A stretch of 64,000 nt of DNA, taken from positions 1 to 64,000 of the forward strand of contig CP016211.1 of NCBI GenBank assembly GCA_001931535.1, read 5' to 3'. The stretch comes from Minicystis rosea. GTDB lineage: Bacteria > Myxococcota_A > Polyangia > Polyangiales > Polyangiaceae. Below are positions 8,404-16,204 of this stretch, one piece after another (within the stretch, counting starts at the first letter, position 1; each line of letters starts with the position of its first letter). The position numbers were made by a program, and so were the translations under genes. Under the pieces are notes generated by a model. It was not told where the DNA came from. It was given only the letters and a program-made list of their open reading frames with translations, and did no database searches.

Positions 8404-9152
8404 AGCGGTTTTCGCTCGAGTGCGGTACAGCCGGTCTTCGGCGAGGCGCGAGCTCGACCAAGTGGCGTGGGCGCGCGCGATTGGACCGGGCGCGGACGAG
8501 CGCGACGACGAGGTCGTCGGATGTAGCCTTTCAGCGCGAACCAGCCCTGCGCGTCCTGCCGAAAGACCTTGTCGACCCCACGGACCATCGCGTCGTAAAC
8601 CGCCGGCACGGTGCGCGGAGCTGCGGCGCGAAGGGCCTCCTTGACCTTGGAGCCGCAGTTCTCCACCGGCGACAGGTCTGGCGAATACGCGGGCAGAATC
8701 CAATAGCGAACGCCTCGAGCACGGAGCGCTTGGCGCACGCCGCGCAGGCGATGCGCGCCAAGGCCGTCGGCAATGACCACGTCTCCGCGCTTCAGCTCGG
8801 GCATGAGCACTTGGCGCACGTAGACATCGAAGTGCTCACCGTTCATCGCCCCCTTAAAGGCCCACGGTGCGACGACACCTCGCAGGCCAAGCCCCATCAC
8901 CAGCGTGATGTTCGGGTCCGGGTTGGCGGGGACCTTGCCATAGGCACGCCTGCCGCGAGGCGCGCGCCCATAGCGACGCGTCATGCCGAGATGAGCGCCA
9001 AATTCGTCGACGAAGATCAGCCGTCGCGCCCCCGCCGCCAACGCTCGACGGCGGAACCTGCGGCGCGCGACTTGGACATCGGGCCTGTCTTGTTCGCTTG
9101 GACAGAGCGTCTTTTTTTTCGCGGCAAACCAAGCCGCTTCAGCGTCCGGCAC
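8400..9152 (-). CDS. IS630 family transposase, orfB part (DDE domain)
   Basis: This frame carries the catalytic domain: LIFVDEFGAHLGMTRRYGRA (first Asp), VVIADGLGAHRLRGVRQAL (second Asp) and YSPDLSPVENCGSKVKEAL (Glu). It lies in the -1 frame relative to orfA and overlaps it across an A8 run (9112-9119 as T8 on the plus strand), where the mRNA reads CGA AAA AAA AG. That fits programmed -1 slippage as known for IS630-group elements, so the active protein is probably the orfA-orfB fusion of about 360 residues. The TAG stop codon is supplied by the flanking CTAG, outside the element. Confidence 0.85.
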   Translation of the reverse strand: MPDAEAAWFAAKKKTLCPSEQDRPDVQVARRRFRRRALAAGARRLIFVDEFGAHLGMTRRYGRAPRGRRAYGKVPANPDPNITLVMGLGLRGVVAPWAFKGAMNGEHFDVYVRQVLMPELKRGDVVIADGLGAHRLRGVRQALRARGVRYWILPAYSPDLSPVENCGSKVKEALRAAAPRTVPAVYDAMVRGVDKVFRQDAQGWFALKGYIRRPRRRARPRPVQSRAPTPLGRARASPKTGCTALERKPL

Positions 9153-9539
9153 ATCGTCGGGCGGCTCACGCGCGCACCTGTGCGGCGCTCCAGCAGCTCG
9201 ATCAGCTCATCCAGGGTTCGATCGTTCTTCTCATCCACGAGCGCCTGTAGTTGCTGTGCTCCGGCCTCGTCGATCTTCGAGACCCTTCCGCCACCGTGCG
9301 GACGAGGCGCAACGCTCCCGGTTGTCCGCTCGAGACTGAGATAGTCCTGCACAGTGCTGAGAACGACGGCGAAACGCTCCGCGATCTCTCGCATGCTTCC
9401 CTCGCCGTTGCGGTAGGCGTCAACAATCCGCTGTCGCAAGTCGACACTGTACGGTCCCATGCGCGGAGCCCGCGCAGCCCGCATGCCATCACCCTGCCGG
9501 GCGTTCTCTGCTTGTACCGAACCCGAGTGGAAACCGCTC
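8403..9539 (-). mobile_element. IS630-like insertion sequence
   Basis: The ends GAGCGGTTTTCGCTCGAGT (from 8403) and, as complement at 9539, GAGCGGTTTCCACTCGGGT are inverted repeats. TA flanks both sides (8401-8402 and 9540-9541), the standard target duplication of the IS630/Tc1 group. Joining the flanks restores CTAG, so this element landed in the right-hand CTAG of the MITE. It carries two overlapping frames that together make one transposase. Confidence 0.88.
9017..9484 (-). CDS. IS630 family transposase, orfA part (DNA-binding domain)
   Basis: The N-terminal half of the transposase has two helix-turn-helix regions: MGPYSVDLRQRIVDAYRNG followed by SMREIAERFAVVLSTVQDYL, and ERRTGARVSRPTMCRTLKRL. 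The start at 9484 or the inner ATG at 9460 (MGPYSVDL, the usual start in this family) are both possible. After the A8 run the frame continues for about 30 residues of nonsense before a stop. Together with the catalytic domain in the -1 frame, this marks the frameshift site. Confidence 0.85.
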   Translation of the reverse strand: MRAARAPRMGPYSVDLRQRIVDAYRNGEGSMREIAERFAVVLSTVQDYLSLERTTGSVAPRPHGGGRVSKIDEAGAQQLQALVDEKNDRTLDELIELLERRTGARVSRPTMCRTLKRLGLPRKKRRSVQANKTGPMSKSRAAGSAVERWRRGRDG

Positions 9540-9540
9540 T

Positions 9541-10378
9541 AGTGGGCAGGAGCGGTGCAAAGCGCGAGGAGCCGAGTCGAGGGAGAGCGTTGCGTGCCGC
9601 GTGGTGCTTGCTGCTCGACATTCGCAATCAGCGCCCTATCGCTCCTCGCTCCACCAGGAGCGCGCGCAGCTTGCGCAGCGCGCTCAGGTGCCGATTCTTG
9701 GCCGTGTTCACGTGGACCCCAGTTTCGCGGGCCACCTCGGCGAGCGTCATGCCTTTGCCGTACACGAGCTGAATCGTTGTCTGCTCATCGGGACGGAGCG
9801 TGGCCAAGGCGCTTTGCAGCGAGGCGAGCGTGGTCTGTCGTCCTTCGAGCTCGGCCACGGCCTCTTCCGGGGTCGCCTGTTGCGCTTCGAGCAAGCCGGC
9901 GAGAAAGGTCGCTGCGAGCGCGTCGGCGCAGCCGCGGCGGGCGCCGTCGAGGAGCTTCTCTTCGTCGTCGGCGAACAGATTGAGGTCCAAGGTCTGGTGG
10001 CTTTGGAAGCGGCAGAAGGCCCGCTCCATGGCGTGCTCGACGCGGGCGCGGAGCGAGAAGTGCTCGGTGCGAATGGCGTCGAGCATGCGCCCGTGCACGT
10101 GGTGCTTGGCGAAGTGGAGAAAGCTCGGGTGCCGATCCTCGCGGTAGGCGAGGGCTGCTTCGTGCAAGGCGAGGGCGCCGATCGCGAGCAGCTCTTCCGC
10201 GGTGGCGAAGTCGCGATGGCGGCGCGCGACCTCATCGGCGCAATGCTCGACCATGCGCAACCCCATCTGGACGAGCTGCTGTTGCTCGGTCGAGAGCGGC
10301 GGCAGCTTCCTCGCGGAATCGGCGCTCGATTCCTCACCATCGTTTGCCGCCGGTCGCGCGGCGATGTGCAGCTCGGGG
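9541..10378. repeat. Right piece of the duplicated sigma-factor unit (copy 1)
   Basis: The segment continues the 104-base piece at 4855-4958 and matches 13588-14429 with scattered substitutions. It has one nine-base insertion near 9547 and lacks a 12-base segment that copy 2 has near 14368. Identity stops two bases short of the sigma-factor start codon, so only copy 1 keeps that ATG and the upstream gene. Confidence 0.88.
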
Positions 10379-10383
10379 GCCAT
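9628..10383 (-). CDS. RNA polymerase sigma-70 type factor (copy 1)
   Basis: The 251-residue protein has sigma region 2 at about residues 60-105 (EELLAIGALALHEAALAYRE, then FAKHHVHGRMLDAIR) and region 4 near the C-terminus (RPDEQTTIQLVYGKGMTLAE, a helix-turn-helix ending VNTAKNRHLSALRKLRALL). The region 2 pattern is closest to FliA/WhiG-type alternative sigma factors, but it is too short and divergent for a confident subclass. It would direct RNA polymerase to an unknown promoter set. The start is the ATG after MAPELHIA; the neighbouring small reading frame ends two bases upstream, suggesting coupled translation. A near-copy lies at 13667-14305. Confidence 0.82.
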   Translation of the reverse strand: MAPELHIAARPAANDGEESSADSARKLPPLSTEQQQLVQMGLRMVEHCADEVARRHRDFATAEELLAIGALALHEAALAYREDRHPSFLHFAKHHVHGRMLDAIRTEHFSLRARVEHAMERAFCRFQSHQTLDLNLFADDEEKLLDGARRGCADALAATFLAGLLEAQQATPEEAVAELEGRQTTLASLQSALATLRPDEQTTIQLVYGKGMTLAEVARETGVHVNTAKNRHLSALRKLRALLVERGAIGR

Positions 10384-10385
10384 GC

Positions 10386-10646
10386 TCACGCCCCCTTCAC
10401 GCGGGTTGCGGCTTGGGCCTCGTCGTCTTCCGCTGCGAGCGCCACCGTTCCGCTCTGCAGAGGCTGCCCGCGATCGAGCATGTGGAGGACGCGCGCTGCC
10501 TCGGGGTGCTCGCGGTAATAGCGCTCTGCGAGCTCGCGCATCTTGGCGAGCATCGCGGGCGGGGCGACGCCCACCTAAGGCGCGACGGCGCGCTCGATCT
10601 CGGCGCGGAGTCTGGCTTCTGGATCGAGGCGTGCAGCTTCGGTCAT
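10386..10646 (-). pseudogene. Small gene upstream of the sigma factor, interrupted by an in-frame TAG
   Basis: From an ATG at 10646 the frame reads MTEAARLDPEARLRAEIERA and VAP, then TAG, then continues in the same frame as VGVAPPAMLAKMRELAERYY and on to a TGA two bases before the sigma gene. Both halves have natural helical composition, so this looks like one 86-codon gene with a single stop (CAG to TAG would explain it). The downstream half could also be translated from the GTG right after the stop, as 62 residues. Its place next to the sigma gene suggests a partner such as an anti-sigma or accessory protein, but no motif supports that. Confidence 0.45.
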
Positions 10647-10742
10647 GAAGGGGCTCGTGGGGATGCGGCGGTGCTCGCCGTGGTGGATGGAGCGTTGTGT
10701 GCTGAGGCGGGACGCGCAAGGAAATCGAGCGAGGCGACAGCT

Positions 10743-11115
10743 TCATTCCCCGCTCCACCAGCCAGGGAGAGGGGAGCCGCTCGGTGCAAACCGCTTGCTG
10801 TACGGGGGCAGCACCTCTCGGATAGGAAGTGTGGAATGAAGCGCGGAATGAGCTGAAGCGGGCGCTTGGGCGCGCTCGAACGTGTCGCGCCGGCGGTATC
10901 GGCCGGGGATCGCTGGGGAGCCGAAGTCCTTCCCCGTGGTGCGGAGCGCCGCGCGCCGGATGAAGTGCTCGCGCCGCTGCTGCGCGTCCCACACGATGAG
11001 CGCGCTCTCCTCCGCGATCTGCACGTGCACCCCGCGGCGGCGCGGGTGCGCACGCCGCGGGGTGCTGGGCAGTCACGATGGACGAGGCGACGGCGAGGGC
11101 AGCGATCCGCGAGGC
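10743..11115 (-). pseudogene. Fragment of a secreted DUF2330-like protein
   Basis: One frame gives a signal-like ALAVASSIVTAQHPAACAPA. After a shift near 11035 the next frame gives VHVQIAEESALIVWDAQQRR and EHFIRRAALRTTGKDFG. The second block resembles the start of a family of secreted myxobacterial proteins (DUF2330 type) in which an ALIVWD...HFIRRA...DFGFLVPTP pattern follows the signal peptide. The frame then degenerates, so only the first quarter remains. No start codon is left at the expected place. Confidence 0.5.
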
Positions 11116-11151
11116 GCGTATGGGCGGGAGCGTAACCCGTTTCAGGCTCGC

Positions 11152-11640
11152 TCACGCGTCGGGCGCGAGCGCGCGATCGACGGAGGCGCGGCCGCCGCCG
11201 GTGATCATCAGGGCGGCGGCCATCGCGAGGACGAGGAGGTGATACTCGAAGCCCTCGCCGGCCTGCTTGCCAAACCAATTCATGAAGAACCCGTGCTCCA
11301 GGTGGCTGGTCACGATCGCACCGATCATGACCGCGGCGAGCCCGGCTGCGGCCACGCGCGTGAACGCGCCCGCGACCAGCGCCAGCGCGCCGAACGACTC
11401 GATCACGATCACCAGAAACGCGATCGGCGCCGGGAGGTGATAGTGCCCGGTGAGGTGCCCCATCGTGGCACTGAAGCCGAAGCCGCCGAACCAGCCGAGG
11501 AGCTTCTGCGCGCCGTGTGGGAACATGACGGTGCCGAGCGCCACGCGCACGACGAGCGGCGCGGTTGCGTCCGTCGTGCGCAGCAGCGCGGCGATCCTCG
11601 TGTCCCGGCCGGGCAGCGCCGCCGCGATCTCGGCGCTCAC
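11152..11640 (-). CDS. DoxX family membrane protein
   Basis: The 162-residue protein has four predicted membrane segments. The DoxX signature is visible: APLVVRVALGTVMFPHGAQK, LLGWFGGFGFSATMGHL, and the ESFGALALVAGAFTRVAAAG helix. DoxX proteins are small inner-membrane proteins linked to redox or thiol stress; their biochemical role varies. The start is the GTG that overlaps the stop codon of the upstream rhodanese gene (GTGA), so the two genes are translationally coupled and form an operon. The pairing with a sulphurtransferase supports a thiol or thiosulphate role. Confidence 0.85.
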   Translation of the reverse strand: MSAEIAAALPGRDTRIAALLRTTDATAPLVVRVALGTVMFPHGAQKLLGWFGGFGFSATMGHLTGHYHLPAPIAFLVIVIESFGALALVAGAFTRVAAAGLAAVMIGAIVTSHLEHGFFMNWFGKQAGEGFEYHLLVLAMAAALMITGGGRASVDRALAPDA

Positions 11641-11969
11641 GGCGACACCGTGAGCGGCAGGCCCGCGTCCTTCCACGCCGCCTTGCCGCCGGTGAAGACG
11701 CGCACCGACCGATAGCCGAGCGACGCCAGCCGCTCCGCGGCCACGTGCGAGTTCTTGCACGTCGGGCCCGAGCAATACACGACGACGTCCGCCGCGCGGT
11801 CCGGCAAGAGGCGCGCGGCGGTGGCATCGAGGCCGTCGAGCGGCAGGTTCACCGCGCCCGGGATGTGCCCGGAGGCGTAGTACGCGCTCGGCAGCACCTC
11901 GGCGAGGGTCAGCGGATCTCCGTTCTCCGCGCGCTCGCGGAGCTCCGGCAACGTGATGGTCTCGATCAT
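11637..11969 (-). CDS. Rhodanese-domain sulphurtransferase
   Basis: The 110-residue single-domain rhodanese has the active-site loop VVVYCSGPTCKNSHVAAERL, in which the first Cys (about residue 66) is the expected persulphide-bearing residue. Other family landmarks are SAYYASGHIPGAVNLPLDGL and FTGGKAAWKDAGLPL. It has no signal peptide, so it is cytosolic. The ATG is preceded by a GAGGAGAAG-type ribosome binding site. It is the first gene of an operon with DoxX and is divergent from a LysR-type regulator 100 bases away, which probably controls it. Confidence 0.88.
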   Translation of the reverse strand: MIETITLPELRERAENGDPLTLAEVLPSAYYASGHIPGAVNLPLDGLDATAARLLPDRAADVVVYCSGPTCKNSHVAAERLASLGYRSVRVFTGGKAAWKDAGLPLTVSP

Positions 11970-12069
11970 GATGTCTCTTCTCCTCGGCGCGATGTCGAAG
12001 CGCCACGAGGCGAACATGCGTCGTCGGCCGGTGTCACTCCAACGCATGATCGTGATACTCGTCATCACC

Positions 12070-12975
12070 ATGGCCAATATCGCGGGCACCAACCTCAACC
12101 TGCTGGTGGCCTTCGACGCGCTCATGATCGAGCGCAACGTGACGCGGGCGGCGGCGCGCGTCGGGGTCACGCAGTCGGCGGTGAGCAACGCCCTGGCGCA
12201 GCTCCGCGTGCTCTTCGACGATCCGCTCTTCCTCCGCGGCCCGCGCGGCGTCACGCCGACGCCGCGAGCGCTCGAGCTCTCGGTCCCGATCCGACAGGGG
12301 CTCGCGCTCTTCACGACCGCGCTCGCGCCCGCGGCCTTCGATCCGGCGACGAGCGAGCGCACCTTCGTCCTCGCGGCCAGCGACTTCGTGCAGCTCGTGC
12401 TCCTGCCGCCGCTGCTCCGCCGCCTCGGGGAGGAGGCGCCCGGCGTGCGCATCGAGGTGCGGGCCTGGGGCCTGCACGAGGTGCCCGACGCGCTCGCGCG
12501 CGGCGAGGTCGATCTGATGGCCGGCTTCTACGGGAAGATCCCGCCGCACCACGCGCAGTGCTTCCTCTTCGAGGAGCCTTACGTGTGCATCGTCCGCCGC
12601 GACCTCCCGCGCGTGGGCAAGCGCCTCACGCTGGCGCGCTACGTCGAGCTGTCGCACGTGCTCGTCTCCGAGCGCGCCGACAGCCCCGGGTCCGTCGATC
12701 GCGCGCTGGCCGCGCGCGGGCTCTCGCGCCGCGTGGGCGCGCGGGTCTCGCACTTTCTCCTGGTGCCCGCCCTCGTGGCCCAGACCGATCTGGTGGCCGC
12801 GGTCGGCCGCCATGTGGCCGAGGCGTTCGCGCGCACGTACCCGATTCGGATCCTGCCGCCGCCGATCCCGCTGCCCGCGGGGCGCGTCGGTCAGGTGTGG
12901 CACGAGCGAGTCGACGCCGATCCCGGGCATCGCTGGCTGCGCGCCACGATCGCGGAGGTGGCCGCCCACGTGTAG
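12070..12975 (+). CDS. LysR family transcriptional regulator
   Basis: The 301-residue protein starts at ATG 12070 (MANIAGTNLNLLVAFDALMI). The winged helix-turn-helix is at residues about 8-65, with ERNVTRAAARVGVTQSAVSN, ALAQLRVLFDDPLFLR and the GVTPTPRA block typical of NodD/LinR-type LysR proteins. The remainder is the substrate-binding fold (LMAGFYGKIPPHHAQCFLFE and so on). It is divergent from the rhodanese-DoxX operon with about 100 bases between start codons, the usual arrangement of a LysR regulator with its target. The inducer cannot be inferred. Confidence 0.9.
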   Translation: MANIAGTNLNLLVAFDALMIERNVTRAAARVGVTQSAVSNALAQLRVLFDDPLFLRGPRGVTPTPRALELSVPIRQGLALFTTALAPAAFDPATSERTFVLAASDFVQLVLLPPLLRRLGEEAPGVRIEVRAWGLHEVPDALARGEVDLMAGFYGKIPPHHAQCFLFEEPYVCIVRRDLPRVGKRLTLARYVELSHVLVSERADSPGSVDRALAARGLSRRVGARVSHFLLVPALVAQTDLVAAVGRHVAEAFARTYPIRILPPPIPLPAGRVGQVWHERVDADPGHRWLRATIAEVAAHV

Positions 12976-13310
12976 CGCCCGGTCTGAAAGCACGCAGGAT
13001 TCCCGTGAGGAGAACTGGATCGTGGATCGGGTGATATTCACCATCGGGCGTTGAAGCTGTCGCCGTCGATCAAGCAGCTCGATCAAGGACAGCTGGAGCA
13101 AGGTGCCGACATCGTTTTCGGCCGCGCCGCTCTGCGCCGATGAGCTTACCGGCGTGGTGTCGCCAAGGCTTCCTCCGGCCCAGCGCGGGGAGCAGTACGA
13201 GCCGCGTGACCGCGTTGCGGAGCTCGCGTAGCAGGGGCGTGCCAGGTTGCTTGCCAGTCGTCGCTGGCCGCCCTCGACGAGCAGCACCGTTCCCCGTGCG
13301 AGACCTCCAC
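12976..13310. other. Intergenic stretch, no supported gene
   Basis: A minus-strand frame here has a natural-looking block (LLQLSLIELLDRRRQLQRP) but no start, and it is broken on both sides, so it may be a remnant. I see no RNA gene or strong hairpin. Confidence 0.3.
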
Positions 13311-13481
13311 TCACCGGTTCGGCCGTGCCGCGGGCGTCGTCGCCGTGCCGGGCGCCGGCCCCGACGCCTCTCCCATGAGCAACCACGCCCCCACGCCCGC
13401 CGCAATCAACACCGGAACCGCCATCACCAGCGCCCACACCCACCTTCGCCTCGGCACCGGCCGCGGAGCTCTGCAGCCCAG
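13311..13481 (-). pseudogene. C-terminal remnant with one membrane segment
   Basis: The frame from a stop at 13482-13484 to a TGA at 13311-13313 encodes RPVPRRRWVWALVMAVPVLI and AAGVGAWLLMGEA, then a Pro/Thr/Ala-rich tail. This is a positively charged anchor followed by one transmembrane helix and a loose tail, as in the middle of membrane-anchored kinases or regulators. No start codon is present. The frame is cut exactly where the duplicated sigma unit (copy 2) begins, so the duplication probably truncated the gene. Confidence 0.4.
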
Positions 13482-13483
13482 TC

Positions 13484-14429
13484 AGCGGCCGGTGGTGTGC
13501 GCCCCTTCGCCGGTGAGAGAGTTTCCCGGCGACGCCCGCTCTGATGATCGGCGTGCCCGCACGGGTGGTGACGCGAGGGGAGGGGTCGAGTGGGCGCAAA
13601 GGGCGAGGAGCCGAGTCGAGGGAGAGCGTTGCGTGCCGCGTGGTGCTTGCTGCTCGACATTCGCAATCAGCGCCCTATCGCTCCTCGCTCCACCAGGAGC
13701 GCGCGCAGCTTGCGCAGCGCGCGCAGGTGTCGATTCTTGGCCGTGTTCAATTGGACCCCAGCCCCGCGGGCCACCTCGGCGAGCGTCATGCCTTTGCCGT
13801 ACACGAGCTGAATCGTTGTCTGCTCATCGGGATGGAGCGTGGCCAGGGCGTTTTGCAGCGAGGCGAGCGTGGTCTGTTGTCCTTCGAGCTCGGCCACGGC
13901 CTCTTCCGGGGTCGCCTGTTGTGCTTCGAGCAAGCCGGCGAGAAAGGTCGCCGCGAGCGCGTCGGCGCAGCCGCGGCGGGCGCCGTCGAGGAGCTTCTCT
14001 TCGTCGTCGGCGAACAGATTGAGGTCCAAGGTCTGGTGGCTTTGGAAGCGGCAGAAGGCCCGCTCCATGGCGTGCTCGACGCGGGCGCGGAGCGAGAAGT
14101 GCTCGGTGAGAATGGCGTCGAGCATGCGCCCGTGCACGTGGTGCTTGGCGAAGTGGAGACAGCTCGGGTGCCGATCCTCGCGGTAGGCGAGGGCGGCTTC
14201 GTGCAAGGCAAGGGCACCGATCGCGAGCAGCTCTTCCGCGGTGACGAAGTCGCGATGGCGGCGCACGACCTCATCGGCGCGATGCTCGACCATGCGCAAC
14301 CCCATCTGGACGAGCTGCTGCTGCTCGGTCGAGAGCGGCGGCAGCTTCCTCGCGGAATCGGCGCTCGAAGGGGCGCTCGATTCCTCACCATCGTTTGCCG
14401 CCGGCCGCGCGGCGATGTGCAGCTCGGGG
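13484..14429. repeat. Duplicated sigma-factor unit, copy 2 (uninterrupted)
   Basis: This 946-base segment corresponds to 4855-4958 joined to 9541-10378. It shows what copy 1 looked like before the mobile elements entered. Its left end truncates a membrane-protein remnant. Its right end stops just short of the sigma-factor start codon. Confidence 0.88.
13667..14305 (-). CDS. RNA polymerase sigma-70 type factor (copy 2, 5'-truncated)
   Basis: The protein is nearly identical to the factor at 9628-10383 (differences include T to A, H to Q and C to H substitutions), and regions 2 and 4 are intact. The duplicated segment ends before the original start codon: the frame stays open upstream to a TAA near 14538 but offers no ATG, GTG or TTG in that stretch. 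The first usable start is the internal ATG at 14305 (MGLRMVEH), giving 212 residues that lack the N-terminal 40. The promoter and small upstream gene of copy 1 are missing, so expression is doubtful. It may be a dead copy or a truncated variant. Confidence 0.6.
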   Translation of the reverse strand: MGLRMVEHRADEVVRRHRDFVTAEELLAIGALALHEAALAYREDRHPSCLHFAKHHVHGRMLDAILTEHFSLRARVEHAMERAFCRFQSHQTLDLNLFADDEEKLLDGARRGCADALAATFLAGLLEAQQATPEEAVAELEGQQTTLASLQNALATLHPDEQTTIQLVYGKGMTLAEVARGAGVQLNTAKNRHLRALRKLRALLVERGAIGR

Positions 14430-14740
14430 CACGGGGACGAATCCTCCGCCTTACGGTGCGTTCCAGCCCCTCGCGACCACGTCGAGCTGGACCTCGGTGA
14501 GCCGTCGTCGAGAGAGAACGTAGCCCGTCGGGTCCGATATTAAAAATAGATAAGTGGATTGGCGCGGGGGCGCTGCCTAAGTCAGCGAGCGGTTCTCGAA
14601 CAACTGGAACGCTTCCGCGTCGCCTCGAGCGGGCCCGATCGCGGGCCCAGCGAGCCTCGGAGTGCTCCTTGATCGCTTTCAGCGGTGCTCGCCGCGGCAG
14701 CGCGTTGGCCGAGCATTCTTCGGGTGGAGGTTGGAAGAGC
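14430..14740. other. Intergenic stretch with a gene-tail remnant and an AT-rich spot
   Basis: On the minus strand 14451-14530 encodes GYVLSRRRLTEVQLDVVARG and WNAP then a stop, which looks like the end of a lost gene. An AT-rich patch (TATTAAAAATAGATAA, 14537-14552) is the most promoter-like sequence nearby. The downstream lipoprotein gene has a clear GGAGG before its ATG. Confidence 0.35.
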
Positions 14741-15679
14741 ATGAAATCCTGGGCACTCTGCACGTTCATCGTCTCCGCAGTTGCGCTCGCTGCCTGCGGT
14801 TCTTCGAGTGATGGCACGGGTGGCGACGGCGGCAGCGTGGGCACGGGCGGCGCACCCGCGTGCGCGCCGAGCTTCGACGCGAGCACGCTGCACCTCGCGG
14901 CCGGCGCCTCGCTCGGCCCCGGCGAGGAGCGCACCATGTGCCTGCGCTGGACCGCGCCGGAGGACATCGACGTCAGCGGCCTCGCCGGCACGCTCGGCAC
15001 CGCGGGCCACCACGCGCTGCTCGTCTCCCGCGACGGATCCACCGAGCCGGACGGCCTCTCGCCCTGCTCCGAGGCCGAGCTGATGGACGCGCAGACCAAG
15101 GGCGAGTTCCAGATGCTCACGGGCGTCTCGTACGAGAGCTCGGGCGTCCACTACGCCTTCACCGCGGTTCCCGTGCAGATCGGCCTCCGCGTCACCAAGG
15201 GCACGCAGCTCGTCTTCGACGCGCACTTCCTCAACACCGGCGCGACGCCCGCCGAGGCCTGCGCCACGCTCGATCTCGATCTCGGCAAGCCCGTGGTCGT
15301 GCCCCTCCTCTTCCGCACCGTCTTGCCGGTCGAGCAGTACGGCTTGCAGGTGCCGGCGCACGGATCGATCGACGTCGCCTACGACGAGCCCGCCGGCGGC
15401 AGCTACCGCATCGCCGCGGCCTCCTCGCACATGCACGCGGGCGGCACGCATTTCCGCCTGTCGATCAAGGAGACGGATCAGACCTTGTACGAGTCCACGC
15501 AGTGGGCCGATCCCGAGCCCAAGCTCTTCGACACGACCAAGATCGTCGTCGAGGACGGTCAGACGTTCCACCTCGAGTGCTCGTTCCAGAACGACGGCGC
15601 CTCGCCGCAGAGCTTCCCGAGCCAGATGTGCGTGGGCGCGATGTACCTGCTCTCGTGCGACTTCCCGGGCGCCTGCTGA
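14741..15679 (+). CDS. Lipoprotein, copper type II ascorbate-dependent monooxygenase-like
   Basis: The 312-residue protein starts at the ATG after GGAGGTTGGAAGAGC. Residues 1-19 form a signal peptide with lipobox ALAAC, followed by a Gly/Ser linker. The mature part has two domains like the PHM/DBM copper fold: TAGHHALLVSRDGS (HH pair, first copper site), then AASSHMHAGGTHFRLSI (the HxH copper ligands of the second domain), EDGQTFHLECSFQND, and a late Met in SQMCVGAMYL where the family has its methionine ligand. It probably sits on the outer membrane surface or periplasm and binds copper. Whether it hydroxylates anything is unknown. Confidence 0.75.
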   Translation: MKSWALCTFIVSAVALAACGSSSDGTGGDGGSVGTGGAPACAPSFDASTLHLAAGASLGPGEERTMCLRWTAPEDIDVSGLAGTLGTAGHHALLVSRDGSTEPDGLSPCSEAELMDAQTKGEFQMLTGVSYESSGVHYAFTAVPVQIGLRVTKGTQLVFDAHFLNTGATPAEACATLDLDLGKPVVVPLLFRTVLPVEQYGLQVPAHGSIDVAYDEPAGGSYRIAAASSHMHAGGTHFRLSIKETDQTLYESTQWADPEPKLFDTTKIVVEDGQTFHLECSFQNDGASPQSFPSQMCVGAMYLLSCDFPGAC

Positions 15680-16204
15680 CGACGCGCCTCGATGAGGCCG
15701 GCGGGCCTGCGGGGCAGCAGCAGCGGGGGCGCTCGGCTGCACGCGCGTCGCCCGTGACGCCGACGTCGACCGGAGACGAACGACGCTTCACCGTCCTCTT
15801 CTTCGCTTGCTCGGGCATGGTGTTGGTATCGAACGAGAAGAGGCCTCGAGCCGCTTCGCGCAATGCGCCGTTCGGGCCAAGTCGTGTACCCCGATAATCG
15901 GGGGGCCCGAGGTGGGGTATTGGAGCCCCGAGGTCCCATTGGACCGGGAGCTCGAGCGACGTCGCATGGGGCTCGCCTCGCGTGGATGCCAGTCGCCGCT
16001 CCAGCGTCAGCAGTTCGGTGTTCGCAGAGCGGCACGCTGCCAACTCCTCCTTTCCGTGCCGACTCGCTCTGCGGCACGCGCCTCGAGCACAACGACGTGA
16101 TCCAGCATGGGAGCGCGATCTTCTTCGTGAGCAACGACCCCTCGGGCGACACCCGCATCGAGGAATCGGTGATGACGAGCACAATCGTGTGTTACCGTCG
16201 AAGC
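15680..16204. other. Intergenic stretch with a beta-helix-like remnant
   Basis: The plus strand at about 16075-16185 reads LEHNDVIQHGSAIFFVSNDP and SGDTRIEESVM, which looks like one or two rungs of a secreted right-handed beta-helix protein, without start or proper end. The region 15720-16030 is open on the minus strand (LERRLASTRGEPHATSLELP) with natural composition, but it is broken and unrecognised. I see no RNA gene. Confidence 0.35.

Noticed and set aside
4962..9539. Composite transposon carrying cargo genes
   Set aside because: The elements are of different families, abut each other and contain only their own transposases. No passenger gene lies between them.
12034..13599. A 521-codon minus-strand frame opposite the LysR gene
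   Set aside because: Antisense shadow of a clear LysR regulator. Only its first codons coincide with the duplicated 104-base repeat.
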